Positions 1-10,004 of a stretch of 64,000 bases of DNA are shown in pieces. Under the pieces are notes generated by a model. It did not search any database. It was not told the DNA's origin and saw only the letters and a list, made by a program, of their open reading frames with translations. A program made the position numbers and the translations under genes. Numbering within the stretch: the first letter of the stretch is position 1; each line of letters opens with the position of its first letter. The DNA comes from an uncultured Pelagibacteraceae bacterium (GTDB taxonomy: Bacteria; Pseudomonadota; Alphaproteobacteria; Pelagibacterales; Pelagibacteraceae), in contig CACJRJ010000003.1 of the NCBI GenBank assembly GCA_902595725.1, positions 1 through 64,000 on the forward strand, written 5' to 3'.

Positions 1-436
1 CCATTGACCATAAACCAAAAATATTATGTCTCTTTTTATTGCTATTTAAAAAAATAAGTTTTTTTGATGTTTCTTTAACTTTAGTTTTTAATTCACTTAT
101 TAATTTAATATCAAAAAAAGGTGTGTCACAAGGAAACGATGCTATCCATTTATAGTTTTTTTTATTTTTTATAACCCATTTCATTGCTGTGAGTATGCCA
201 ACCAATGGTCCAAGCTGACCATCCATACAATCTTCTACAACATGAATTTTATTATTTTTGAAATTGAATTCTTTATTATTTGAAATCACTAATATTTCAT
301 TAAATTCATTTTCTATTTTATTTATAGTATGATCTAATAAAGTTTTATTGCCTAATTTTGCAGATGATTTGTCTTCGCCAAATCTACTTGATTTGCCCCC
401 TGCGAGAATTATGCCTAGAATGTTGTTTTCAATCAT
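1..436 (-). CDS. mobA: Molybdenum cofactor guanylyltransferase-like protein (MobA), partial, runs off the left edge
   Basis: Not in ORF track (edge). Reverse-strand translation from ATG at 436: MIENNILGIILAGGKSSRFGEDKSSAKLGNKTLLDHTINKIENEFNEILVISNNKEF; LAGGxSxRFGxDK nucleotidyltransferase motif; next to formate dehydrogenase genes. Confidence 0.85.
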   Translation of the reverse strand, partial: MIENNILGIILAGGKSSRFGEDKSSAKLGNKTLLDHTINKIENEFNEILVISNNKEFNFKNNKIHVVEDCMDGQLGPLVGILTAMKWVIKNKKNYKWIASFPCDTPFFDIKLISELKTKVKETSKKLIFLNSNKKRHNIFGLWSM

Positions 437-480
437 CAAAAGAAATATAAATTATTAATTGTTTATTAAAAGAATTTAAA

Positions 481-879
481 ATGGACCTAAAAATTTTACA
501 AATTGCGTCAAATACTGAAAATAACAAAGTAATTAAAGACCACACCCATAAAGCTAAACATAAAAACTCTATTTGTGGAGATCAAATGGAAATAAGCTTA
601 AAAGTTAAGGAAAATAAAATTGTAGACTTTGGATATCAGTGCAAATCTTGTGTTTATTGTCAAGCCTCAGTGAGTCTTTTGTCGAGTAATTCAATTAATA
701 AACCAGTCGAAAGTGTTAAAAGTTTATTAAATGTAATTGAAACTTTTTTTGAAGATAATCTTACAAATATCCCAAAAGAATGGAAAATTTTTAAAAAAAT
801 TTTTGATAAAAAAAATATTGCTAGAAAAGATTGTTTGTTATTACCTTTTAAAGCAGTTTCAAAAGCATTAAAATTATAA
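481..879 (+). CDS. IscU/NifU N-terminal-like Fe-S scaffold-type protein
   Basis: ORF with ICGDQMEISLKV...FGYQCKSCVYCQASVSLL pattern typical of NifU_N/IscU-like proteins; first gene of the formate dehydrogenase locus. Confidence 0.6.
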   Translation: MDLKILQIASNTENNKVIKDHTHKAKHKNSICGDQMEISLKVKENKIVDFGYQCKSCVYCQASVSLLSSNSINKPVESVKSLLNVIETFFEDNLTNIPKEWKIFKKIFDKKNIARKDCLLLPFKAVSKALKL

Positions 880-880
880 A

Positions 881-1345
881 ATGAAGAATTCAATTATTGT
901 AAAAGCTTTAATTGCTGGTTTGTTTTCTGCAATTACAATTGGTGCATTAACTCTTCTTACATATAAAACAGAATTTGGAATTTTTTTAATTGCTTCTTTT
1001 GGTTCTACAATGGTTTTACTTTATGGATATCCTGAAAGTCCATTTGCACAACCAAAAAATATTTTTTTTGGACACCTGGCAACATCTTTGGCTGGTTTGT
1101 TTGTGCTTTATTTTATTCCTTTGCCTTTATATATTAATTTACCTATAGCTGTTGGCGCAGGCGTAGCTTTGATGATTATGTTAAATATAACTCATCCCCC
1201 AGCGGGTGGTAATCCCATAATTGTAATAATGGGTAGTGTATCTTTGGATTATATAATAAATCCAATTATTTCAGGTACTATTATTGTTTTAATTTTTGGA
1301 GTAGTTTTAAATCGATTAATTTTAAAAAAAAAATACCCTTTGTAA
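881..1345 (+). CDS. HPP family integral membrane protein
   Basis: Four-TM hydrophobic ORF with FGSTMVLLYGYPESPFAQPKN and THPPAGGNP (HPP signature). Confidence 0.85.
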   Translation: MKNSIIVKALIAGLFSAITIGALTLLTYKTEFGIFLIASFGSTMVLLYGYPESPFAQPKNIFFGHLATSLAGLFVLYFIPLPLYINLPIAVGAGVALMIMLNITHPPAGGNPIIVIMGSVSLDYIINPIISGTIIVLIFGVVLNRLILKKKYPL

Positions 1346-2182
1346 ATGGATATTAAATATAGTGTTGTAAAGTTAAAAGGAAGTTCTACAGAAGAGATAA
1401 AAGATTCTGTTTCGGTAGAGGAACCTATTGAAATGAATCTTAAATATAAGGTTGATGGAAAATGGGAAACTGATCAACTATCCATTACAATGAGAACACC
1501 AGGACATGATGAAGATTTAATATCTGGCTTTTTATTTAATGAAAGAATAATAGAAAATTTTTCTGATATAGAAAATATAAAAAAAATAGGAGAAAAAGTA
1601 GGAGATTTTAATATTCAAAATAAAATAGTTGCAACTATAAATAATACTAAAAACATTGATATCGCAAAAATAAAAAGAAATTTTATAACTAATTCTTCAT
1701 GTGGAGTTTGTGGAAAAACCTCTCTTGAAACAGTTGAGGTAATTAAAGAAAATAAATTAGATATCTCTTATCCTAAAATTAAAAAAGAAATTATTTTAAA
1801 ATCTCCAGAACTGCTAACAAACGAACAATCTGAATTTTCTAAAACAGGTGGTATTCATGCAAGTTCTTTGATCGATGAAAATGGAAAAGTGATTGCAACA
1901 AGAGAAGATGTTGGAAGACATAATGCTCTAGATAAACTTATAGGTCACTCGCATAAAGAAAAACTAATTGATAATCATTCTCAATTTATTGCCTGCTCAG
2001 GAAGATTAAATTTTGAATTAATCCAAAAAGGACTAATGTCAAATATTGGTCTTATGGCTGGAGTTGGTGCGCCAACAAGTCTTGCTATAGATCTAGCTAA
2101 AAGGTTTAAAATGACATTATTAGGCTTTGTAAAAAAAAATAGTTTCAATATATATACAAATAAAGAAAGAGTTTTATTTTAA
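1346..2182 (+). CDS. fdhD: Formate dehydrogenase accessory sulfurtransferase FdhD
   Basis: SSCGVCGKTSLE, TGGIHASSL, REDVGRHNALDKLIG and SGRLNFELIQK motifs of FdhD. Confidence 0.93.
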   Translation: MDIKYSVVKLKGSSTEEIKDSVSVEEPIEMNLKYKVDGKWETDQLSITMRTPGHDEDLISGFLFNERIIENFSDIENIKKIGEKVGDFNIQNKIVATINNTKNIDIAKIKRNFITNSSCGVCGKTSLETVEVIKENKLDISYPKIKKEIILKSPELLTNEQSEFSKTGGIHASSLIDENGKVIATREDVGRHNALDKLIGHSHKEKLIDNHSQFIACSGRLNFELIQKGLMSNIGLMAGVGAPTSLAIDLAKRFKMTLLGFVKKNSFNIYTNKERVLF

Positions 2183-2186
2183 CTAT

Positions 2187-3845
2187 ATGTCGAAAAATAT
2201 AAGCAAATTGTCTGGAAGAATAGGTTTAAAAGATAATTTATTTCAAAAATTATCTGAAAGATCTTTAAATTCCAATAACGGTGAAGGAATGAAAGAGATT
2301 GCAGATAAATATCACGTGGGAGTTTCTACCTTACATGGAGCTGAGAGTTTCTATGAATTTTTAAGACCTGCTCATAGAGAAAAAAAAGCTTTTGTTTGTA
2401 ATGGAAGCGCATGTATGTGTGCGGGAACGCAAGAGCCATTAAAGAAAAAATTAAAAGATAAACTTGGTGATGATAAAGTTGGTGAAATGTTTTGTTTAGG
2501 ATATTGCTATGAAAATAATGCTTTTCATTATAATGGACAAAACTATGCTGGAAATGACATAAATAAAATTGATGATATAATTAAAGGTAAAGATTTAGAT
2601 CAAGAAAAATTTTTTTCAAAGAGCTTTGCTTCAACAAGTTTTTTAATGGATGATGAGACTTCAGATCTTGATAAGTTTAAAAAACATTTGGTAAAATTTG
2701 TAAATGCTGACAAACAAAAAATAATTAAATCTCTTTTGGATTCAAATTTAACTGGTAGAGGTGGTGCCGGTTTTCCGACTGGAATGAAATGGGACTTTTG
2801 TAGTAAAGCAAAATCAGAAAAAAAATATGTTATTTGTAACGCAGATGAAGGTGACTCTGGAGCTTATTCAGATAGATATTTACTAGAAGACCAACCTTTA
2901 AAGGTAATATTCGGTATGATTATCTGTGGCTATGTTATTGGAAGTGATGAAGGAGTTTTATATATAAGGGGCGAATATCCTAAATCAATTGAAGCCTTAA
3001 ATGCTTCAATTAATTTATTAAAAAATGAAGGCTTGCTTGGAAATAATATTCTTGGAACAAAATTTTGTTTTGATTTAAATATATGTATTGGTCAAGGAGC
3101 ATATATATGTGGAGAAGAAACTGCATTGATCGCATCTATAGAAGGTAGAAGAGCTGAAGTTGATGTCAGACCTCCCTTCCCTGTTACCGAAGGATTATAT
3201 AAGAAACCTACTGTTGTTAATAATGTAGAAACGCTCGCAGCAGCAACTGGAATTCTAATAAATGGATCTGAAAAATTTTCTGCCATAGGAAATAAAAAAT
3301 CAGCTGGTACAAAGTTAGTTTGTCTCGACAGTTTTTTTAATAATCCAGGTGTTTATGAAATTGAAATGGGAACACCAATGAAAAAAGTTTTATATGATAT
3401 AGGCGGAGGATTTAAAGAACCGATAAAAGCTTTACAAGTTGGAGGACCTTTAGGAGGAGTGATACCTATAAAAGAAGTTGAAAAATTAAACCTTGATTTT
3501 CAAGAATTTACAGCAGCTGGTTTTATGTTGGGTCATGCAAGTATAGTAAGTATACCAAAAGATTTTCCTATGGTTGATTATATTCATCATTTATTTGAAT
3601 TCACTGCAGAAGAATCATGTGGAAAATGTTTTCCTGGAAGACTTGGTTCTTACAGAGGAAAAGAGATGTTTGATCAATTAAAAAACAAAACATCCAAAAT
3701 TCCTCTAAAACTACTTAATGAATTGTTAGTAACAATGAAAAAAGGTTGTTTATGCGCCTTATGTGGGGCAATACCTACTCCTATAATGAATATACTAAAG
3801 TATTTTGGAGATGAAATGAAAAATGATATGATAAAAGAAAATTAA
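2187..3845 (+). CDS. fdsB: NAD-dependent formate dehydrogenase, fused gamma/beta (NuoE-like + NuoF-like) subunit
   Basis: N-terminal NuoE-like 2Fe-2S region (CNGSACMCAGTQ..FCLGYC) followed by NuoF-like GRGGAGFPTGMKW, CNADEGDSGAYSDR, ESCGKCFPGRLG. Confidence 0.9.
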   Translation: MSKNISKLSGRIGLKDNLFQKLSERSLNSNNGEGMKEIADKYHVGVSTLHGAESFYEFLRPAHREKKAFVCNGSACMCAGTQEPLKKKLKDKLGDDKVGEMFCLGYCYENNAFHYNGQNYAGNDINKIDDIIKGKDLDQEKFFSKSFASTSFLMDDETSDLDKFKKHLVKFVNADKQKIIKSLLDSNLTGRGGAGFPTGMKWDFCSKAKSEKKYVICNADEGDSGAYSDRYLLEDQPLKVIFGMIICGYVIGSDEGVLYIRGEYPKSIEALNASINLLKNEGLLGNNILGTKFCFDLNICIGQGAYICGEETALIASIEGRRAEVDVRPPFPVTEGLYKKPTVVNNVETLAAATGILINGSEKFSAIGNKKSAGTKLVCLDSFFNNPGVYEIEMGTPMKKVLYDIGGGFKEPIKALQVGGPLGGVIPIKEVEKLNLDFQEFTAAGFMLGHASIVSIPKDFPMVDYIHHLFEFTAEESCGKCFPGRLGSYRGKEMFDQLKNKTSKIPLKLLNELLVTMKKGCLCALCGAIPTPIMNILKYFGDEMKNDMIKEN

Positions 3846-6613
3846 TGAGCTCAGAAAAAAGAAAAATTGCATATATAGACGGTAAACCATATGAAATTGG
3901 TTCTAAACATACTTCTATTTTAAAATTTGTAAAAAGTTATCTTGGAGAAAAAAAAGTACCAACTTTATGCGACGACCCTAATCTTGCCCCTTATGGAGCT
4001 TGTCGAGTCTGCTCTGTTGAAGTTGCTTTGGAAAAAGATGGACCAACAAAAGTTGTAGCATCTTGTCATACTCCTGTCGGTGAAAACCAACATATTTTTA
4101 CTAATAATGAAAGCTTAACAGATCTAAGAAAAAATATTGTAGAATTAGTTTTAACAGATCATCCAATGGAATGTGGTACTTGTGAAGTAAATAATAATTG
4201 TGAACTTCAAGATGTTGCTAACGACTTAGGTATATCCGATCATAGATATAATAGTCCAAAACAACACAAAGGTATCCCTAGAGATACTTCCCATGATTAT
4301 ATGAGAATGAACCTGGATAATTGTATTAATTGTGGAAGATGCGTAAGAGCTTGTGATGAAATTCAAGGTTCATTTGTTTTAACAATGAGTGGTAGGGGAT
4401 TTGAATCTAGAATTACAACAGATAACGATATGTTGTTTGGAGATTCATCTTGTGTATCATGTGGTGCGTGTGCTCATACATGCCCAACAGATGCTATATC
4501 TGATGTATTTCAGTCAAAATCAACTGCTGTTGATGAAAAAGTAAGAACCACATGTTCTTATTGTGGTGTTGGTTGTAATTTAGAAGCTTCTATTAAAGAC
4601 AAAAAAGTTATTGCAATAGATACTCCAAAAGAAACAGAAGTAAATGCAGGACACACATGCATTAAAGGTAGATATGCATTCGGTTTTTATGATCATCCAG
4701 ATAGATTGAAAACTCCATTAATTAAAAGAAATGGCAAATTTGAAGAAGCATCATGGGATGAAGCATATGACTTTATTAAAAAAGAATTAAATAGAATTAT
4801 AAAAGCAAATGGTCCGGACTCAGTTGCTGGTATTTCTTCAGCTAGATGTACTAATGAAGAAAATTATGTTTTCCAGAAAATGATCCGAGCAGCAGTTGGA
4901 ACTAATAATATTGATTGTTGTGCTAGAATTTGTCATTCACCTACCGCATGGGGAATGCAACAAACTTTTGGTACTGGAGCGGCAACAAATTCTACAGAAG
5001 ATATTTACCATGCAGATTTATTTATGGTTATTGGTGCTAATCCGACAAATGCCCATCCTGTAACTGGTGCAAAAATCAAACAACAAGTAATGAAGGGTAA
5101 GAAATTAATAGTATTAGATCCTATTACCACTGAACTTGCTAAACTTGCTGATTATCATATTAAGTTAAGACCTGGAACGAATGTGGCTGTATTAAATATG
5201 ATGTTGCATTTTATTATAAAATCAAAACTTTATGATAAAGACTTCGTTAGAGATAGAACTGAAGGTTTTGATAATTTTTTAAAAGAAATTGAAAGACAGG
5301 ATATTGATCAACTAGCAAAAGTTGCGGGTGTAGATAAACAAATGGTTAAGGAGGCAGCTATTGCTTATGCTACAGCGAATAATTCAATGGAGTTTCATGG
5401 TCTTGGTGTTACTGAACAAGAACAAGGATCTAAAACTGTAATGTTAATTGCTGACCTTGCAATGATAACTGGAAATATTGGAAGAAAAGGAGTTGGAGTT
5501 AACCCTTTAAGAGGACAAAATAATGTACAGGGTGCAGCTGATATGGGATGTCAACCTCACCAGGGAGCAGGATATTTTGAAGTTTCAGATAAAAAAAATC
5601 AAAATTTTTATACGGAAAAATATGGAGTGGTTCATCCAACAAAAGCTGGGTTAAAAATTCCTCAGATGTTTGATGCGGCTATCAACAAAGAGGTTAAAGC
5701 GGTTTGGATAATTGGAGAAGACATTGTGCAAACAGATCCTAATAGTGCTCATGTAGTGGATGCCATGAATTCTCTTGAGTTATTAGTAGTTCAAGAAATT
5801 TTTATGAGTGAAACTGCAAAACTTGCAACTGTAGTATTACCAGGAACAACTTTCTTAGAAAAAGATGGAACATTCACTAATACTGAAAGAAGAATTCAAA
5901 GAGTTAATAAAGCAGTTCCACCACTACCAGGAACAAAGCCAGATGGTGTTATTGTAACTGATATGATGCAAAAATTAGGATTTGACCAGCCAACTTACGA
6001 TGCTGATCAAGTATTGGCTGAAATAGCAGACGTTGTACCATTCTTTAAAGGAGTAACAAGAGAAAGACTAGGAAAATTTGGTTTACAATGGCCTGTACAA
6101 GAAGATGGTACTGATACTCAAATTTTACATAAAGAAACATTTAAACTTGGAAAAGGCAGACTAAAAAGTTTTGATTTTAAAGAATCCACTGAAATTGAAA
6201 CTAATCAAAAAGATTATCCGTTAATTCTAACTACAAGTAGAGTTCTTCAACATTATAATGCTGCTACAATGACGAGACGTACTAGTAATATTAATATTGT
6301 TTCGGAAGATGTATTATTAATACATCCTAAAGATGCTAAGAAAAGAGATTTAAATACTGGTGATATTGGTAGACTTTATTCTGGCCGTGGTGAAGTAGCT
6401 TTAAAAGTAGAAGTGACTGATAAAGTTAAGGAAGGAATTGTTTTTACAACATTCCATTTTCCTGAACATATGGTTAACATGGTGACTGGACATGGTAAAG
6501 ATGAAGAAACTATGTGTGCTGAATATAAAGTTTCATCTGTAGAAGTCCAAAAAATATCTAATCAATTTAAAACCGAAGTTAAACCAAAAGAAAACCAAGC
6601 AGAAGTAAGCTAA
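3845..6613 (+). CDS. fdsA: NAD-dependent formate dehydrogenase alpha subunit (molybdopterin, multi Fe-S)
   Basis: N-terminal NuoG-like 2Fe-2S and ferredoxin cysteines, TCSYCGVGCNLE, CCARICHSPTAWGMQQTFGTGAATNS, MoCo-binding domains; 922 aa. Confidence 0.93.
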   Translation: MSSEKRKIAYIDGKPYEIGSKHTSILKFVKSYLGEKKVPTLCDDPNLAPYGACRVCSVEVALEKDGPTKVVASCHTPVGENQHIFTNNESLTDLRKNIVELVLTDHPMECGTCEVNNNCELQDVANDLGISDHRYNSPKQHKGIPRDTSHDYMRMNLDNCINCGRCVRACDEIQGSFVLTMSGRGFESRITTDNDMLFGDSSCVSCGACAHTCPTDAISDVFQSKSTAVDEKVRTTCSYCGVGCNLEASIKDKKVIAIDTPKETEVNAGHTCIKGRYAFGFYDHPDRLKTPLIKRNGKFEEASWDEAYDFIKKELNRIIKANGPDSVAGISSARCTNEENYVFQKMIRAAVGTNNIDCCARICHSPTAWGMQQTFGTGAATNSTEDIYHADLFMVIGANPTNAHPVTGAKIKQQVMKGKKLIVLDPITTELAKLADYHIKLRPGTNVAVLNMMLHFIIKSKLYDKDFVRDRTEGFDNFLKEIERQDIDQLAKVAGVDKQMVKEAAIAYATANNSMEFHGLGVTEQEQGSKTVMLIADLAMITGNIGRKGVGVNPLRGQNNVQGAADMGCQPHQGAGYFEVSDKKNQNFYTEKYGVVHPTKAGLKIPQMFDAAINKEVKAVWIIGEDIVQTDPNSAHVVDAMNSLELLVVQEIFMSETAKLATVVLPGTTFLEKDGTFTNTERRIQRVNKAVPPLPGTKPDGVIVTDMMQKLGFDQPTYDADQVLAEIADVVPFFKGVTRERLGKFGLQWPVQEDGTDTQILHKETFKLGKGRLKSFDFKESTEIETNQKDYPLILTTSRVLQHYNAATMTRRTSNINIVSEDVLLIHPKDAKKRDLNTGDIGRLYSGRGEVALKVEVTDKVKEGIVFTTFHFPEHMVNMVTGHGKDEETMCAEYKVSSVEVQKISNQFKTEVKPKENQAEVS

Positions 6614-6618
6614 TTAAA

Positions 6619-8070
6619 ATGACCATTGGTTGGCGCTTTGATAATACTTATTCAAAGCTGCCTGATCCTTTTATTTCTAACACATCTCCTATTCCAGTTA
6701 AATCACCAGAATTAATTATTTTAAATGATAATTTGGCAAAACAATTAGGACTAAATTTTTCTTTGATTAACAAAAAAGATTTATCAAATTTATTTTCGGG
6801 AAATTCATTGCCCAAAGGATCTAAATCTATTGCACAAGCTTATGCAGGTCATCAGTTTGGCCATTTTACAATGCTGGGAGATGGTAGAGCAGTCTTGATG
6901 GGAGAACATGTATCTAAAAATAATGAAAGATTTGATATTCAATTTAAAGGATCGGGACAAACACCTTTTTCAAGAAATGGCGATGGAAGAGCTGCACTAG
7001 GGCCAATGTTAAGGGAATATATAATTAGTGAAGCAATGCATTCATTAAATATACCAACAACAAGAAGTATGGCAGTAGTTAAAACTGGTGAAGATGTAGT
7101 AAGAGAAAATATATTACAAGGTGCCATACTAACCAGAGTTGCTTCTAGTCATTTAAGAGTTGGAACATTTCAATATGTTGCTATGAGAAATAATGAAAGT
7201 GAACTAAGAACATTAGTTGATTACACAATAAATCGTCATTATCCGAATATTAAAAAATCTAAAAATAAAGCGCTAGATTTATTAAAAGTTTTAACTGAAC
7301 TTCAAATTGACTTGGTGGTTAATTGGATGAGAGTTGGTTTTATCCATGGTGTTATGAACACGGACAACATGTCGATCTCCGGTGAAACAATTGATTATGG
7401 CCCATGTGCTTTTATGGATACTTATGATCCACAAACTGTTTTTAGTTCTATAGATGAATTTGGTAGATACGCTTATTTTAACCAACCTAGTATCACTAAA
7501 TGGAACTTGGCAAGATTTGCAGAATGTTTAATACCTCTTATTGATCCAAAAAAAGATAAGGCTATTGAGATTGCTACTGAAGCAATAAATAGTTTCGACA
7601 AAAGTTATGAGACTAAATGGATTAATATGATGAGGGATAAATTAGGTTTATTTGGTCAAGATCCAAAAGATCAAGTTTTAATATTAGATTTATTAACCTG
7701 GATGCATAAAAATAAAGCTGACTATACAAATACATTTTGTTTTTTAATGGATGAAAATTTTCAACACAATAAAATCTATAATGATGAAAACTTTCTTACA
7801 TGGAAAGAAAGATGGAAAGAAAGATTAAAGCTAAATAATAATACACCTGAAAAGTATTTAAGTTTAATGAAGTCAGTTAATCCTTTAGTTATTCCAAGAA
7901 ACCATAAAGTTGAAGAAGTATTAGAATCTGCAAATAACAATGATTTATCTCCATTAAAAAAATTAATTAATGTATTAGAAAAACCATATAAAAAAACAAA
8001 AGAAAATATTGATTATCAATCCCCTGCTCCAGTTAGCGATAAAAAATATAAAACTTTTTGTGGTACTTAA
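6619..8070 (+). CDS. selO: SelO/YdiU family protein adenylyltransferase (UPF0061)
   Basis: AYAGHQFGHFTMLGDGRAVLMGE, FKGSGQTPFSRNGDGRAALGPMLREYIISEAM, HGVMNTDNMSISGETIDYGPCAFMD; C-terminal FCGT. Confidence 0.93.
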   Translation: MTIGWRFDNTYSKLPDPFISNTSPIPVKSPELIILNDNLAKQLGLNFSLINKKDLSNLFSGNSLPKGSKSIAQAYAGHQFGHFTMLGDGRAVLMGEHVSKNNERFDIQFKGSGQTPFSRNGDGRAALGPMLREYIISEAMHSLNIPTTRSMAVVKTGEDVVRENILQGAILTRVASSHLRVGTFQYVAMRNNESELRTLVDYTINRHYPNIKKSKNKALDLLKVLTELQIDLVVNWMRVGFIHGVMNTDNMSISGETIDYGPCAFMDTYDPQTVFSSIDEFGRYAYFNQPSITKWNLARFAECLIPLIDPKKDKAIEIATEAINSFDKSYETKWINMMRDKLGLFGQDPKDQVLILDLLTWMHKNKADYTNTFCFLMDENFQHNKIYNDENFLTWKERWKERLKLNNNTPEKYLSLMKSVNPLVIPRNHKVEEVLESANNNDLSPLKKLINVLEKPYKKTKENIDYQSPAPVSDKKYKTFCGT

Positions 8071-8075
8071 TAATA

Positions 8076-9179
8076 TTATAAAACGTAAGGTTCAGGCCTA
8101 ACCTTATTATCTAAAACTCTTTCAACAGCAAAATCACTAATATCAATTGTTTGATATGATCCAGTTGTAATTAATTCAGTTAATGCTCTACCTATTCCTG
8201 GAGCTTGCATTAATCCTCTGCCAGTAAAACCTGATGCTAAATAAACATTTTCATATTTAGGGTGCTTACCAACAACAGCATTATTATCTAATTTATTACA
8301 ATCATAATATCCTGCCCATCCACCAGTTAATTTTAATTCCTCAAATGCAGGAATTCTTTTTGCAAGAGCTGGCCAAACTAGCTCTTCGAAATCATTCCAT
8401 GCTGGCTCCAAATCTGTTGCATCAAATACAGAATGAGGTGATCCGGCTAAATATTCTTTTCCCTCTGGCCTCCAATAAACACCTGTTGTCAAATCTCCAG
8501 TTAAAGGCATTTCAGGAATATGTTTTGGGCACTTAACTCTAAAAACAGTATGTTTTTGTGGAACTACTGGAATGTCATCTAGCAATTCTTTTGTCCAACA
8601 CCCAGCTGCTGAAATAATAGTTTTAGCTTTTATTTCTGAAATGCTTTTTACTTCACCTTTAATAAACTCTGCTCCAAGTTCAATAGCCTTACTTTTTAAA
8701 GCGCTATGAAACATAAATGGGTCAATCCAGCCTTCACTTTTGTTATCTGTGAAAGTTGCTGTTTCAATTCCTTCATTATTAATATACGGAAATACTTTTG
8801 TTAATTCAGAACCTTTAATATTTTTTGTTCCTGCTTCACAAGCTTTATGATTTTCTAACGCTCTGTATTGCTCTTCAGCATGCTCAGGCCCAAACATTAA
8901 TAAATATCCATTTGGGACCATGCTTGCAGTAGGGTTAGGATTTTTATCCGTTTTTAGCAACTCTGGTATTTGATAAATAAATTCTCTAGCAAATTTACCA
9001 AGCAAAATATTCTCTTTTTGAAAAAATTGTCTTCTAAAACCCCCTAGAGATAATGGAAAAGAAGCATTTTTGTATGTTGGGTCTCTTTCTATAACTTTTA
9101 CTTTTCTTCCTTCTTTAGATAAGAAATAAGCACTTGCTGCTCCAATTATGCCGCCTCCAATAATTACAACATCATCCAT
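8076..9179 (-). CDS. FAD-dependent oxidoreductase (DAO/DadA-like)
   Basis: N-terminal VVIIGGGIIGAASAYFLSKEGRKVKVIER dinucleotide-binding motif; C-terminal ASGFTGRGLMQAPGIGRALTELI. Confidence 0.85.
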   Translation of the reverse strand: MDDVVIIGGGIIGAASAYFLSKEGRKVKVIERDPTYKNASFPLSLGGFRRQFFQKENILLGKFAREFIYQIPELLKTDKNPNPTASMVPNGYLLMFGPEHAEEQYRALENHKACEAGTKNIKGSELTKVFPYINNEGIETATFTDNKSEGWIDPFMFHSALKSKAIELGAEFIKGEVKSISEIKAKTIISAAGCWTKELLDDIPVVPQKHTVFRVKCPKHIPEMPLTGDLTTGVYWRPEGKEYLAGSPHSVFDATDLEPAWNDFEELVWPALAKRIPAFEELKLTGGWAGYYDCNKLDNNAVVGKHPKYENVYLASGFTGRGLMQAPGIGRALTELITTGSYQTIDISDFAVERVLDNKVRPEPYVL

Positions 9180-9245
9180 ATATAAATATTATAAATTTAA
9201 TTTATTCATAAATATAACTATGTAAATATGTTATAGTTTCAAATC

Positions 9246-10004
9246 ATGAAAAAAGTAATATGGATAACTGGCGCAAGCAGTGGAATTGGTAAAGCTCTAG
9301 CATTAAAATTTGCGAATGAGAACTGGAATGTTGCAATCTCTGCTAGAAGAGAAAATATTTTAAAAGAAATATCCGAATCTAATGAAAATATTAAATCCTT
9401 CCCTTTAGATGTTACTGATAAAACTAAATGTAAAGAAGTATTTGAACAGATTAAAAGTCATTATGGCAATGTAGACATCTGTTTTTTTTCTACTGGAACT
9501 TGGAATCCAAAAAAAGAAAAGGATATAGATGTAGAGCAAATAGAGAATGTTTTTAAGGTTAATTTCTTTGGAACAGTTAATAGCATTAAAGCTGTTGAGG
9601 AGTACTTCAAAAATAAGAATAGCGGTATAATTACTATTGTATCCTCAATTGCTGGATATAGAGGCTTACCTAATTCAACAGGTTATGGTCCTTCTAAATC
9701 TGCTTTAAACAATCTAGCTGAGAGCTTATATTTTGACTTTGGAAGACACAATGTAAGAGTTTGTTTGGTTTCTCCAGGTTTTATTAAAACACCAATGACA
9801 GACAAAAATGATTTTAAAATGCCATTTTTAAAAACTTCAGAATTTGCAGCTAATAAAATTTATGATGGTTTAATAAATAAAAATAATTTTGAAATACATT
9901 TTCCTAAAGAGCTTACATTAACCCTTAAGTTGTTTGGCCTTTTACCAAGTAAAATTTACTTTTATTTAGTTAAAAAACTTACTAAATTTCAAAAAAAAAA
10001 TTAA
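9246..10004 (+). CDS. Short-chain dehydrogenase/reductase (SDR)
   Basis: WITGASSGIGKALA, SSIAGYRGLPNSTGYGPSKSALN (YxxSK catalytic motif). Confidence 0.9.
   Translation: MKKVIWITGASSGIGKALALKFANENWNVAISARRENILKEISESNENIKSFPLDVTDKTKCKEVFEQIKSHYGNVDICFFSTGTWNPKKEKDIDVEQIENVFKVNFFGTVNSIKAVEEYFKNKNSGIITIVSSIAGYRGLPNSTGYGPSKSALNNLAESLYFDFGRHNVRVCLVSPGFIKTPMTDKNDFKMPFLKTSEFAANKIYDGLINKNNFEIHFPKELTLTLKLFGLLPSKIYFYLVKKLTKFQKKN

Noticed and set aside
660-893. Reverse-strand ORF of 77 aa
   Set aside because: Lies within and antisense to the NifU-like gene and the HPP start; no recognisable family; AT-rich shadow ORF.
3092-3286. Reverse-strand ORF of 64 aa
   Set aside because: Fully antisense to the well-supported fdsB coding sequence.
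6939-7485. Two reverse-strand ORFs inside selO
   Set aside because: Antisense to conserved SelO motifs; no independent support.
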